A DNA stretch of 64,000 nt, taken from the NCBI GenBank assembly GCA_036971475.1, contig JBAIZL010000008.1, forward strand, positions 24,944,982-25,008,981, read 5' to 3'. This DNA is from Prosapia bicincta (Eukaryota > Arthropoda > Insecta > Hemiptera > Cercopidae). The notes beneath the pieces were generated by a model. That model saw only the letters and a list, made by a program, of their open reading frames with translations. It had not been told where the DNA came from and made no database searches. Positions 47,566 to 59,600 of this stretch are shown here, one piece after another (the first letter of the stretch is position 1; each line of letters begins with the position of its first letter). The translations under genes and the position numbers were made by a program.

Positions 47566-47617
<52 letters not shown>
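45459..47617. repeat. ~267-bp tandem repeat, eight copies with (TA)n linkers
   Basis: AAGCTTTGCAACAC begins copies at 45475, 45742, 46009, 46278, 46549, 46816, 47083 and 47346. Spacing is 263-271 bp; the differences come only from the TA run that ends each unit (TATATACATATAT...ATATGTATATAT). The ~200-bp non-TA body is nearly identical between copies; the second has GCAAGGTG for GCGAGGTG. The last copy ends in a pure (TA)n run (about 47573-47617). Frames of 66-114 codons on both strands recur with the unit and translate the TA run into IYIYIY; they are not genes. Confidence 0.95.
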
Positions 47618-47622
<5 letters not shown>

Positions 47623-48668
47623 ATTTTGTAGCAAATACCTTATTTCAGTTTTAAATAAAAGTTGTCTTAAAAATACATACGAGTATATTTTAGAAAATGT
47701 TTTATATTTGTATTGAACATCAAGAAAATAAAATTGATCATTTTATTTTGTAGGAATTTAGATTATGTATGAATAAAATTTATAACTTTTTTTTAATATT
47801 AAAAGGCCTACGAGGTTAAATTTGACAGTTAAAAAAAATTGTCAGTGCTACAATTCAATTTTTAACTAAGCTTGTCTGAATCACATAAGCAGCAACACAT
47901 GTCAAATAACTGGACTATCACAAATAAAGACTATTTTTAAAATAGTTTTAAATCAATCGAAAATTTATGACATTAAAGTGTTTAAAAAAAAATGTTTTGT
48001 AATATTTGAACTATTTTGCATATTTTACAATGTGTTTAATGGGAAGTAAATGTTAAACTAGTAAATACTGTGCCTCGTGTATTAGCAATGTACACAAATA
48101 CCTAAACTACATGGACAAGTTTAAGATAAGCGAGTATTAAAAAAGCATTGTTTCGTGTGTTCAAGTTTTTCATACTTTTTTATCACTTCACGTACATGTT
48201 ATAATGAAAAACAAGCTTCGAGAAGCTATTCTGTTTCTGTGTGACTTGATGTATTCAACAGTTAATTTAAATTTCAATGAGTTATAAGATTGCAGATTCT
48301 TCACAGTGCAGAGAATAAATCTATCTCCAATTGACCGGGCAGAATAACATTACATCAATTGATATGTAGTCAGTGTTATTATTTCGACAAACTTTTGGAA
48401 TGAAAGCTATCGACAATGAAATGATTCTCCACAAGATCTGGATGCTTCCATTACGCAATATAAATATTATTATTATTAATGCGTTTCATGTGTCCAAGAT
48501 TGCGTGGTCCAGCTCCCTTACTTGTACTACACAGCGTTAGAAAAAGGAAATTAAAAACTGTCACGTCATCTTACCAAAGATTTGTTACATTTATTTTGTG
48601 CGAATATAACTACAACTACATTGGATTATTTTTTTTCTGTAGAATCTAATAATCTGAAACGACTAATA

Positions 48669-48671
<3 letters not shown>
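47618..48671. other. Unique AT-rich DNA, nothing recognised
   Basis: No gene, RNA or repeat structure was recognised between the 267-bp array and the next microsatellite. Confidence 0.45.

Positions 48672-48672
<1 letters not shown>

Positions 48673-48726
<54 letters not shown>
48673..48726. repeat. (TA)n microsatellite, ~27 units
   Basis: An uninterrupted TA run. The frames of 78-106 codons crossing it are artefacts of its length. Confidence 0.95.
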
Positions 48727-48727
<1 letters not shown>

Positions 48728-48754
48728 TGTATTTATAAATTTTTGCTCAGAAAC

Positions 48755-48905
48755 CACTCTAAAAATTTTTACAAAAATTGTATATAGGAGGTTTGTAACC
48801 CAATGGGCTAAGTTAAAATTATTTGAAAAATCGTTATCAAGTTTTCGAAAATTATTAAACATTCATAACTACTCTAAGGATTTTCACCAAAATTGGTTAT
48901 AGAGG
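48755..48905. repeat. Two diverged copies of a ~115-bp unit
   Basis: CTCTAAAAATTTTTACAAAA with TTGTATATAGG (from 48757) recurs diverged as CTCTAAGGATTTTCACCAAA with TTGGTTATAGAGG (from 48872). It may be the edge of an old tandem repeat or transposon. Confidence 0.4.
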
Positions 48906-49603
48906 GGAACCTAAGTAAAACCCGATAGTAGGTGGGCTTCCTGGTACTGTTTTCTTATTTGTAGGAAAAAAAGTAAAAACAGATATTTAACAACTTTTAA
49001 ATTTGTACATCAAATACCCTGACATATAGGATAAAACTTAGTCGCCTGTGTAGACATTCCTCACAATATACAACAAACACTAAATAGGCCTATAAGATAT
49101 GGAAAAGCTACAAGCATTTACATAAAAGGATAAAAAGCTAATTGAAAAATATAATTATAAAAACAAAAAATGACTATTTTGAAACAATTCACAAAGCTAC
49201 ACGCTTTAGACCGACGAAATTGGCAAAAGAAAAATCCGTCCCTCCCAAGAAGAAAATATTCTACAAAATATAATAGATAAATATAGTCTTGGATAGGTTA
49301 GCAAGGTCAGGTACAAAAGCCTCGACTAGGAATCCATCTCAAACTCTCTGAGAAATATTTATTATTATATTAACGAAAGCCTAAGCATTGTATCTATCTG
49401 CTTCAGAACGCCATTTGTTCTCTATTATTATTCCTAGACAACTAGCCTATTCATAAATACATTATGAAATCCCGTCCTTGACGGACTCTTTGATTGTCTA
49501 AATGCCACTTTGTAATATTGTTAACATACTTTGCAATTTTATTTATTTGCGCCTGACTGGTAAAAACAGTAAAGGTTTTTTACCGTATTTTTGGACGATA
49601 TTA
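48906..49603. other. Unique AT-rich DNA, nothing recognised
   Basis: No gene or element ends were recognised. Confidence 0.45.
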
Positions 49604-50130
49604 TAGCATGCAAGATATTCTTATCTTGTTACAACTGCTTCTGTAAGTAGAATCTATGCTTTAGCCGCTAGAGGATTTATAAGGAATTCTAGTAAATATT
49701 AATATACAATCATTATAAATATTATTTCATTTTATTATTTTATTCAATTAATTTTGTATATTAACCCTTTATTAATCAATATTTACCTATTATTACTGTA
49801 AATATTGTATTATAAATAGGGCCTACTGTTGTACGTAAATACTTATACGTAGTCTAGATAATCTATTTATACTGTTATATTTTACTTTTATAATTTGTAT
49901 ATATGTAGTCTACATAGTTTATCTGAATATTTAACATTTTTCAAAGATTTTACAAATTTTTTCTAAAGTTAGATTTAATTTACATTGAATAAGGCCATCA
50001 CAGACGGTTCTGTATGGGGAGATTGTATTATATTTATTTAATCCCTATAACCCAAAGCGACGTTTTTAACCCAGAGAATAGATTTTACTTTCAGATGCAG
50101 TTGTAACAAGATAAAAATATCTTGCAAGCT
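49604..50130. repeat. Inverted-repeat element, ~57-bp arms, 527 bp
   Basis: Arms 49604-49662 and 50074-50130 are inverted copies at roughly 80% identity; the clearest core is GCAAGATATTCTTATCTTGT against the complement of ACAAGATAAAAATATCTTGC. The ~410-bp interior is AT-rich and has no gene. It is MITE-like in size, but the ends lack a recognisable superfamily signature or target duplication. Confidence 0.5.
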
Positions 50131-50532
50131 TTAACATTGTTGAAAATTATGGTGAAAATTGATTATTTCATCTCTCATCGCCTGCATTGGTGGAAATGCG
50201 TTCAGTCTGGCGTAAAAGAAAAGTTACCAGAGTATGCTAACTTATTTCAAAATGCCCCTTAAACAATCTAAAGGGTTGGGGTTGGGATTTTATTATATAT
50301 TTATGAATAGAAAGATTGTGTAGCAGCAATAAATTAAAACAAAAGATGACTTTACGAGGGTCTAAAGCAGATACGACGGCTTCCCTAGACATTACCACCT
50401 ATTATTATTATTATACCTATTATTATCGCTATTAAAATTACATGTTACAAGTTTATGATTAAAAGCCAAAAATAATTAATAAATCATAACGTTGTTGTCA
50501 AGTGTAACTATATATACATATATATAATAGCT

Positions 50533-50765
50533 TCAATAGTTTAGTATAAATAGATGAAACCTCTTGACCACATACATTTTTACTTATACTCGGGTGTACG
50601 TTACGATTGCAAGAAATTATTAAAAGACTAATCTTAATCTAAACCGGGTTATTCTTGTAGTAATTTCTTCTGAAGAAAATTGCATTGAATTAGAAATGTA
50701 CATCAGGGCATAAATAAAAATTTTATGTGGTTTAAAGGTTTTATTTATTAATAATAAAAAGCTAT
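50533..50765. repeat. Third copy of the foldback/hammerhead-like family
   Basis: Diverged inverted arms (50533-50640 and about 50650-50765) share AAACCTCTTGACCACAT, ATGTACATCAGGGC and TACCACAG with the elements at 20003 and 44136. The right arm holds CTGAAGA (50670-50676), an exact hammerhead CTGANGA match, followed after 16 nt by GAAATGTACATC (50693-50704). The stem between them is weak. The left arm has decayed further. Confidence 0.5.
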
Positions 50766-50972
50766 ACCACAGTTGTTCCAAGTTATTACAGTAGTTTATA
50801 TTTTAATATTTTTTTTAAAATTAAAATTGAAAGACGCATATATAGTGTAGGCCTACATGTAATAACTAAATATATCAGTTAAAAAATTAAAAACAAAATA
50901 CTCACTAAATCGTGACAGAAAGTAAACAGCATTTTCTTGAGTTATAGGCCTATATTCTCCCGTAGTACTTAC

Positions 50973-51080
50973 ACAGTGCTGCTCATCACAGCGGAAGTCT
51001 CAGGTAAACTGTTGCTTGCGGTTACTTCTCCATCTAGCCTCAAGGCCGTAATATTACTTTCAACTACAATGCTGCATTCT
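50973..51080 (-). CDS. Candidate exon with consensus splice donor
   Basis: On the minus strand an open frame of up to 64 codons (50969-51163) ends at a consensus donor: ACTGT then GTAAGT (50972-50967). A possible acceptor, GGGACAG, ends at 51081. The exon-like part encodes ECSIVVESNITALRLDG and continues through SLPETSAVMSS. Its base composition is near 45% G+C, against about 30% around it. No ATG is in frame and no family is recognised. The upstream hydrophobic stretch (ISVYLLCVTLLCYC) could be a signal peptide or intron translated by chance. Confidence 0.3.
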
Positions 51081-52756
51081 CTGTCCCGACAGTAACACAA
51101 CAAAGTCACGCACAAAAGATATACACTTATATAATTGATAATAAAAGAATTAGCTTCTTTCAATTACTAAATAAAAGCGCTTGTGGCTGGTTGGCTGTGT
51201 AATATTTTAATCCACGCAGACTGATAAAAAAATCATTGTTTTTTTTTATCGCAGGTTTTTTAGAGTAAAATCCTGTTAGTTTTTATTAATTGAGTTAGGG
51301 CGTGATTTGGTATAATTTTCCCTTTATAATCTTGGTAAAAATATTACATTTTAATTCGAACACTTTGCTCCAATTTCTCCAAAAGCTAATCATATATTTT
51401 GACATTTTAATTTCCAAAGTCATTTTTCGTTTGAACTAGTAATACATTTTATACTCCTTGTATTTGCATTTTCACATAAGGTTTACCCATTTCGGAATGA
51501 TTTCAACTACCTAAATACAGTAGAATTAAAATTAGAAAGATATTTTGCAAACAAAGATAGTAGTATCTACTAACTGCATTCGTTAAATGTGACTGGCGGT
51601 TTCCATAGTAACCGATATTAACAAGGCTATAAAGTTTCTCTTGAAATTTTCGACATGCTTACTCTAGCTTTCCTTTTCAGTTTTCTTCTGTGAGATATGA
51701 GAATCCCCCAAATATAACGCCTTACTGACACAATGGCAATATTATCGTTAACCATCTTCTCTCAGAAAATGTTTAGTGGCTTAATAATTTCAATTCTACT
51801 GAAATTTCGACAGGTTATTCTACTAAAATAATAAATTTCATTAATAAAGCTAAATAGAAATGAGAGGCAGAAATAAAATCAGTCAGGAAATTTATGTTTA
51901 GTACAACAGAAACGATAAATACTCGATAGACTTTTGTAACAGTCCTAGATTTATAGAAAATATTCAAAATAAGCCTTTGTATAAATATTTATAAACATTA
52001 AAATTTTATTTTTCATAAAAAATTAAAATTATTAGATATTTGATGAGTACAGAATAAACAAACAACGACCCTCTTTTTTAATTATTATTTTCTCAACAAA
52101 GCTCTCCTTTTCTGAAACTCTTTTCTTATTGTCAATAGTCTGGACATATTCTATCAAGGTTTTAAATCATTGTTAAAACGTAGAGGACCGTAAAAATGAA
52201 AAAAAAACTCAAGTATTGTTGAATCAGTTTTTTGTAAATAAAAGATAATTTTTTTGTTAAAACTAAAATTTCACTTTCGACTTACTGCTTAAAAATGTAA
52301 CCCTACTTATAGTGCAACATAATAGGCTACTTTTAAATATTAGCGTAGCTCTCTGTGAATATTATTGCTTACATTAGGACCTAAGCAGACAATATTATCT
52401 CAGAAGAAGGAAGTGAGATATCATTGGCTTTATTAACAAGATTGCTGCCGGCTGATAAGGCAGTTTGAACTTGCACGACATTATGTAGCCAAACTTATCC
52501 CAACTGAAATCATGTTTATTTATCTGAATTACGATCTTAAGTTAATCCTGTAAATGCTTGTTATAAAAAGACAGTACTGAAACTAGTAAAACATTGGAAA
52601 TAGCCGCAGCCTATTAGATCATATAGTTTGAAAACAAGAATACAATTTTCTATAGTTCTTTAATATGTAAAACTTTGTTTAGCTTATTTAATAATAAAAC
52701 TAACAATTACCCACAATAAATACTTTCATGATATAAAACTTCCATATATGATCAGT

Positions 52757-52772
52757 CATCATCATCATCATC
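52757..52772. repeat. (CAT)n microsatellite
   Basis: About five CAT repeats, short and unremarkable. Confidence 0.85.
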
Positions 52773-53660
52773 AGTGATTTTAAATACACTTTAGAATAAT
52801 AAAAATGTAAATTCTGATAAACTGTTTACCATTTAGGCTACAAGTTATCCTGTGTTAGGAAATGATTCTTAGGAAAAATTTAATAACTCTTACATGTGTA
52901 ACATATTCTCAGAATTGTCAAAATATCTGTATATTTTGGTAGACCTATAAATTTCTATTTAAAAGCGAATGCATTATTAGCCATTATATTTAAAATAAAG
53001 CATGTGTGAGGAAGAGGTAAGAGATTCTATCATTTGTATTTTTAATAAATACTCAACTAATTTAATCCGGTTGATTTTTTCTGGTATGTATTCCTGGGGT
53101 CATCTTTGTCAATATGCTAATTTCTAATATATTTACATTTAAGCTACGCACAATTTATTTACACCTTTAACCTTTCTTGCAAGCAACCATCACGAATAAA
53201 TTACATACAAAACATTTTTCATCATGTGGTGTAGAGAACATTTCTTCTTTCACTGATAGGACGCATATTGTACGGCAATAAATACAGTAAACTGTGCCAT
53301 AATATGAATTATTACAAAAAATAGGATCATTGATATGTAGGCTGCGGAGTTCGACTTAAACACTTGCGCACTTCAACCAATTAATTAAGGCAGTTCTTGA
53401 ATTCTGAGAACGACCTTGCAGAGTTCTACCGCACAGCAGTAGTCAGTAGTGCGGCTAGAAAAGTATGTCGGGGGAGAGAATTCTAACAAAGTCCTGGCCA
53501 ATATGTAAAATTTTAAAAAATTCTACACCTGAAAACATTGTGCGCTACTCTAGCCTGAAATAAGTATGAACGGATAAGAGCCGTTAGTGGTTTCTTGGCC
53601 ACTAAAACAACCCTAAAACTTTTACAAAAGTAAACAATATCTAAACGTCTGCTGATTTGA

Positions 53661-56600
53661 TTCACATAGGCAGTCTGGCTGTCTCTAACGATTTCACTTA
53701 GGCAGTCTGGCTGTATCTAACGATTTCACTTAGGCAGTCAGGCTGTATCTAACGATTTCACTTAGGCAGTCTGGCTGTATCTAACGATTTCACTTAGGCA
53801 GTCTGGCTGTATCTAACGATTTCACTTAGGCAGTCTGTCTGTACCTAACGATTTCACTTAGGCAGTCTGGCTGTATCTAACGATTTCACTTAGGCAGTCT
53901 GGCTGTATCTAACGATTTCATTTAGGCAGTCCGGCTGTATATAACTATTTCACTTAGGCAGTCTGGCTGTATCTAATGTTTCAATTAGGCAGTCTGGCTG
54001 TATCTAACGATTTCACTTAGGCAGTCTGGATGTATCTAACGATTTCGTTATGAAGTCTGGCTGTCTCTAACGATTTCACTTAGGCAGTCTGGCTGTATCT
54101 AATGTTTCAATTAGGCAGTCTGGCTGTATCTAACGATTTCACTTAGGCAGTCTGGCTGTCTCTAACGATTTCATTTAGGCAGTCTGGCTTTCTCTAACGA
54201 TTTCACTCAGGCATTCTGGCTGTATCTAACGATTTCACTTGGGCAGTCTGTCTGTACCTAACGATTTCACTTAGGCAGTCTGGCTGTATCTAACGATTTC
54301 ACTTAGGCAGTCTGGCTGTATCTAACGATTTCATTTAGGCAGTCTGGCTGTCTCTAACAATTTCACATGGGCAGTCTGGCTGTATCTAACGATTTCACTT
54401 AGGCAGTCTGGCTGTATCTAATGATTTCACTTAGGCAGTCTGGCTGTATCTAATGTTTCAATTAGGCAGTCTGGCTGTATCTAACGATTTCACTTAGGCA
54501 GTCTGGCTGTATCTAACGTTTCACTTAGGCAGTCTGGCTGTATCTAACGATTTCACTTAGGCAATCTGGCTGTATCTAACGATTTCACTTAGGCAGTCTG
54601 GCTGTATCTAACGATTTCATTTAGGCAGTCAGGCTGTATTTAACGATTTCACTTAGGCAGTCTGGCTGTATCTAACGATTTCACTTAGGCAGTCTGGCTG
54701 TATCTAACGATTTCACTTAGGCAGTCTGGCTGTATCTAACGATTTCACTTAGGCAGTCTGGCTGTATCTAACGATTTCACTTAGGCAGTCTGGCTGTATC
54801 TAACGATTTCACTTAGGCAGTCTGGCTGTATCTAACGATTTCACTTAGGCAGTCTGGCTGTATCTAACGATTTCACTTAGGCAGTCTGGCTGTATCTAAC
54901 GATTTCACTTAAGCAATCTGGCTGTATCTAACTATTTCACTTAGGCAGTCTGGCTGTATCTAACAATTTCACTTAGGCAATCTGGCTATATCTAACGATT
55001 TCACTTGGGCAGTCTGGCTGTATCTAACGGGTGTATCTAACGATTTCACTTAGGCAGTCTGGCTGTATCTAACGATTTCACTTAGGCAGTCTGGCTGTAT
55101 CTAACGATTTCATTTAGGCAGTCTGGCTGTCTCTAACGATTTCGTTATGAAGTCTGGCTATCTCTAACGATTTCACTTAGGCAGTCTGGCTGTATCTAAT
55201 GTTTCAATTAGGCAGTCTGGCTGTATCTAACGATTTAACTTAGGCAGTCTGGCTGTCTCTAACGATTTCATTTAGGCAGTCTGGCTGTCTCTAACGATTT
55301 CACTTAGGCAGTCTGGCTGTATCTAACGATTTCACTTAAGCAATCTGGCTGTATCTAACTATTTCACTTAGGCAGTCTGGCTGTATCTAATGTTTCAATT
55401 AGGCAGTCTGGCTGTATCTAACGATTTCACTTAGGCAGTCTGGCTGTATCTAACGATTTCGTTATGAAGTCTGGCTGTCTCTAACGATTTCACTTAGGCA
55501 GTCTGGCTGTATCTAATGTTTCAATTAGGCAGTCTGGCTGTATCTAACGATTTCACTTAGGCAGTCTGGCTGCCTCTAACGATTTCACTCAGGCATTCTG
55601 GCTGTATCTAACGATTTCACTTGGGCAGTCTGTCTGTAAATAACGATTTCACTTAGGCAGTCTGGCTGTATCTAACGATTTCACTTAGGCAGTCTGGCTG
55701 TATCTAACGATTTCATTTAGGCAGTCCGGCTGTATATAACTATTTCACTTAGGCAGTCTGGCTGTATCTAATGTTTCAATTAGGCAGTCTGGCTGTATCT
55801 AACGATTTCACTTAGGCAGTCTGGATGTATCTAACGATTTCGTTATGAAGTCTGGCTGTCTCTAACGATTTCACTTAGGCAGTCTGGCTGTATCTAATGT
55901 TTCAATTAGGCAGTCTGGCTGTATCTAACGATTTCACTTAGGCAGTCTGGCTGTCTCTAACGATTTCATTTAGGCAGTCTGGCTTTCTCTAACGATTTCA
56001 CTCAGGCATTCTGGCTGTATCTAACGATTTCACTTGGGCAGTCTGTCTGTACCTAACGATTTCACTTAGGCAGTCTGGCTGTATCTAACGATTTCACTTA
56101 GGCAGTCTGGCTGTATCTAACGATTTCATTTAGGCAGTCTGGCTGTCTCTAACAATTTCACATGGGCAGTCTGGCTGTATCTAACGATTTCACTTAGGCA
56201 GTCTGGCTGTATCTAATGATTTCACTTAGGCAGTCTGGCTGTATCTAACGATTTCATTTAGGCAGTCTGGCTGTATCTAACGATTTCACTTAGGCAGTCT
56301 GGCTGTATCTAACGTTTCACTTAGGCAGTCTGGCTGTATCTAACGATTTCACTTAGGCAATCTGGCTGTATCTAACGATTTCACTTAGGCAGTCTGGCTG
56401 TATCTAACGATTTCATTTAGGCAGTCTGACTGTCTCTAACGATTTCACTCAGGCATTCTGGCTGTATCTAACGATTTCACTTGGGCAGTCTGGCTGTATC
56501 TAACGATTTCACTTAGGCAGTCTGGTGGCTGTATCTAACGATTTCACTTGGGCAGTCTGGCTGCATCTAACGATTTCACTTGGGCAGTCTGGCTGTATCT

Positions 56601-59600
56601 AACGATTTCACTTAGGCAGTCTGGCTGTATCTAACGATTTCACTTAGGCAATCTGGCTGTATCTAACGATTTCACTTAGGCAGTCTGGCTGTATCTAACA
56701 ATTTCACTTAGGCAATCTGGCTATGTCTAACGATTTCACTTGGGCAGTCTGGCTGTATCTAACGGGTGTATCTAACGATTTCACTTAGGCAGTCTGGCTG
56801 TATCTAACGATTTCACTTAGGCAGTCTGGCTGTAACTAACGATTTCATTTAGGCAGTCTGGCTGTCTCTAACGATTTCACTCAGGCATTCTGGCTGTATC
56901 TAACGATTTCACTTGGGCAGTCTGGCTGTATCTAACGATTTCACTTAGGCAGTCTGGCTGTATCTAACGATTTCACTTAGGCAGTCTGGCTGTATCTAAC
57001 GATTTCATTTAGGCAGTCTGGCTGTCTCTAACGATTTCACTTGGGCAGTCTGGCTGTATCTAACGATTTCACTTAGGCAGTCTGGCTGTATCTAACGATT
57101 TCACTTGGGCAGTCTGGCTGTATCTAACGATTTCACGTAGGCAGTCTGGCTGTATCTAACGATTTCACTTGGGCAGTCTGGCTGTATCTAACGATTTCAC
57201 TTAGGCAGTCTGGCTGTATCTAACGATTTCACTTAGGCAATCTGGCTGTATCTAACGATTTCACATGGGCAGTCTGGCTGTATCTAACGATTTCACTTAG
57301 GCAATCTGGCTGCATCTAACGATTTCACTTGGGCAGTCTGGCTGTATCTAACGATTTCACTTAGGCAGTCTGGCTGTATCTAACGATTTCACTTAGGCAA
57401 TCTGGCTATATCTAACGATTTCACTTGGGCAGTCTGGCTGTATCTAACGTTTCACTTAGTCAGTCTGGCTGTATCTAACGATTTCACTTAGGCAGTCTGG
57501 CTGTATCTAACGATTTCACTTAGGCAGTCTGGCTGTATCTAACGATTTCATTTAGGCAGCCTGGCTGTATCTAACGATTTCACTCAGGCATTCTGGCTGT
57601 ATCTAACGATTTCACTTGGGCAGTCTGGCTGTATCTAACGATTTCACTTAGACAGTCTGGCTGTATCTAACGATTTCACTTGGGCAGTCTGGCTGTATCT
57701 AACGATTTCACGTAGGCAGTCTGGCTGTATCTAACGATTTCACTTGGGCAGTCTGGCTGTCTTTAACGATTTCACTTAGGCAGTCTGGCTGTATCTAACG
57801 ATTTCACTTGGGCAGTCTGGCTGTATCTAACGATTTCACTTGGGCAGTCTGGCTGTATCTAACGATTTCACTTAGGCAGTCTGGCTGTATCTAACGATTT
57901 CACTTAGGCAATCTGGCTGTATCTAACGATTTCACTTGGGCAGTCTGGCTGTATCTAACGATTTCACTTAGGCAATCTGGCTGCATCTAACGATTTCACT
58001 TGTTCAGTCTGGCTGTATCTAACGATTTCACTTAGGCAGTCTGGCTGTATCTAACGATTTCACTTAGGCAATCTGGCTATATCTAACGATTTCACTTGGG
58101 CAGTCTGGCTGTATCTAACGTTTCACTTAGGCAGTCTGGCTGTATCTAACGATTTCACTTAGGCAGTCTGGCTGTATCTAACGATTTCACTTAGGCAGTC
58201 TGGCTGTATCTAACGATTTCATTTAGACAGTCTGGCTGTCTCTAACGATTTCACTCAGGCATTCTGGCTGTATCTAACGATTTCACTTGGGCAGTCTGGC
58301 TGTATCTAACGATTTCACTTAGGCAGTCTGGCTGTATCTAACGATTTCACTTAGGCAGTCTGGCTGTATCTAACGATTTCATTTTGGCAGTCTGGCTGTC
58401 TCTAACGATTTCACTTGGGCAGTCTGGCTGTATCTAACGATTTCACTAAGGCAGTCTGGCTGTATCTAACGATTTCACTTAGGCAGTCTGGCTGTATCTA
58501 ACGATTTCATTTAGGCAGTCTGGCTGTCTCTAACGATTTCACTTGGGCAGTCTGGCTGTATCTAACGATTACACTTAATCAGTCTGGCTGTATCTAACGA
58601 TTTCAATTAAGCAATCTGGCTGTATCTAACGATTTCACTTAGGCAGTCTGGCTGTATCTAACGATTTCACTTAAGCAATCTGGCTGTATCTAACGATTTT
58701 ACTTAGGCAGTCTGGCTGTATCTAACGTTTCACTTAGGCAGTCTGGCTGTATCTAACGATTTCACTTAGGCAGTCTGGCTGTATCTAACGATTTCACTTA
58801 GGCAGTCTGGCTGTATCTAACGATTTCATTTAGGCAGTCTGGCAGTCTCTAACGATTTCACTCAGGCATTCTGGCTGTATCTAACGATTTCACTTGGGCA
58901 GTCTGTCTGTATCTAACGATTTCACTTAGGCAGTCTGGCTGTATCTAACGATTTCACTTAGGCAGTCTGGCTGTATCTAACGATTTCATTTAGGCAGTCT
59001 GGCTGTCTCTAACGATTTCACTTGGGCAGTCTGGCTGTATTTAACGATTTCACTTAGGCAGTCTGGCTGTATCTAATGATTTCACTTAGGCAGTCTGGCT
59101 GTATCTAATGTTTCAATTAGGCGGTCTGGCTGTATCTAACGATTTCACTTAGGCAGTCTGGCTGTATCTAACGATTTCACTTAGGCAGTCTGGCTGTATC
59201 TAACGATTTCCTTTAGACAGTCTGGCTGTCTCTAACGATTTCACTCAGGCATTCTGGCTGTATCTAACGATTTCACTTGGGCAGTCTGGCTGTATCTAAC
59301 GATTTCACTTAGGCAGTCTGGCTGTATCTAACGATTTCACTTAGGCAGTCTGGCTGTATCTAACGATTTCATTTTGGCAGTCTGGCTGTCTCTAACGATT
59401 TCACTTGGGCAGTCTGGCTGTATCTAACGATTTCACATAGGCAGTCGGGCTGTATCTAATGATTTCACTTAGGCAGTCTGGCTGTATCTAATGTTTCACT
59501 TAGGCAGTCTGGCTGTATCTAACGATTTCACTTAGGCAGTCTGGCTGTATCTAACGATTTCATTTAGGCAGCCTGGCTGTCTCTAACGATTTCACTCAGG

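Larger units (their letters stand above)
50766..53660. other. Unique DNA with one exon candidate
   Basis: Mostly AT-rich and featureless. The exon candidate (50973-51080) and a CAT microsatellite are entered separately. The patch 53340-53480 is GC-richer but gives no recognisable frame. Confidence 0.4.

Noticed and set aside
45504..47654. Repeated 66-114-codon frames on both strands in the 267-bp array
   Set aside because: They translate the same unit over and over, with the TA run giving IYIYIY, and both strands are open equally. No protein resemblance was seen.
53435..53480. A second initiator-type promoter (TCAGTA) near 53450
   Set aside because: No downstream element at +28, no TATA box and no following ATG exon, so the single pentamer match is not enough.
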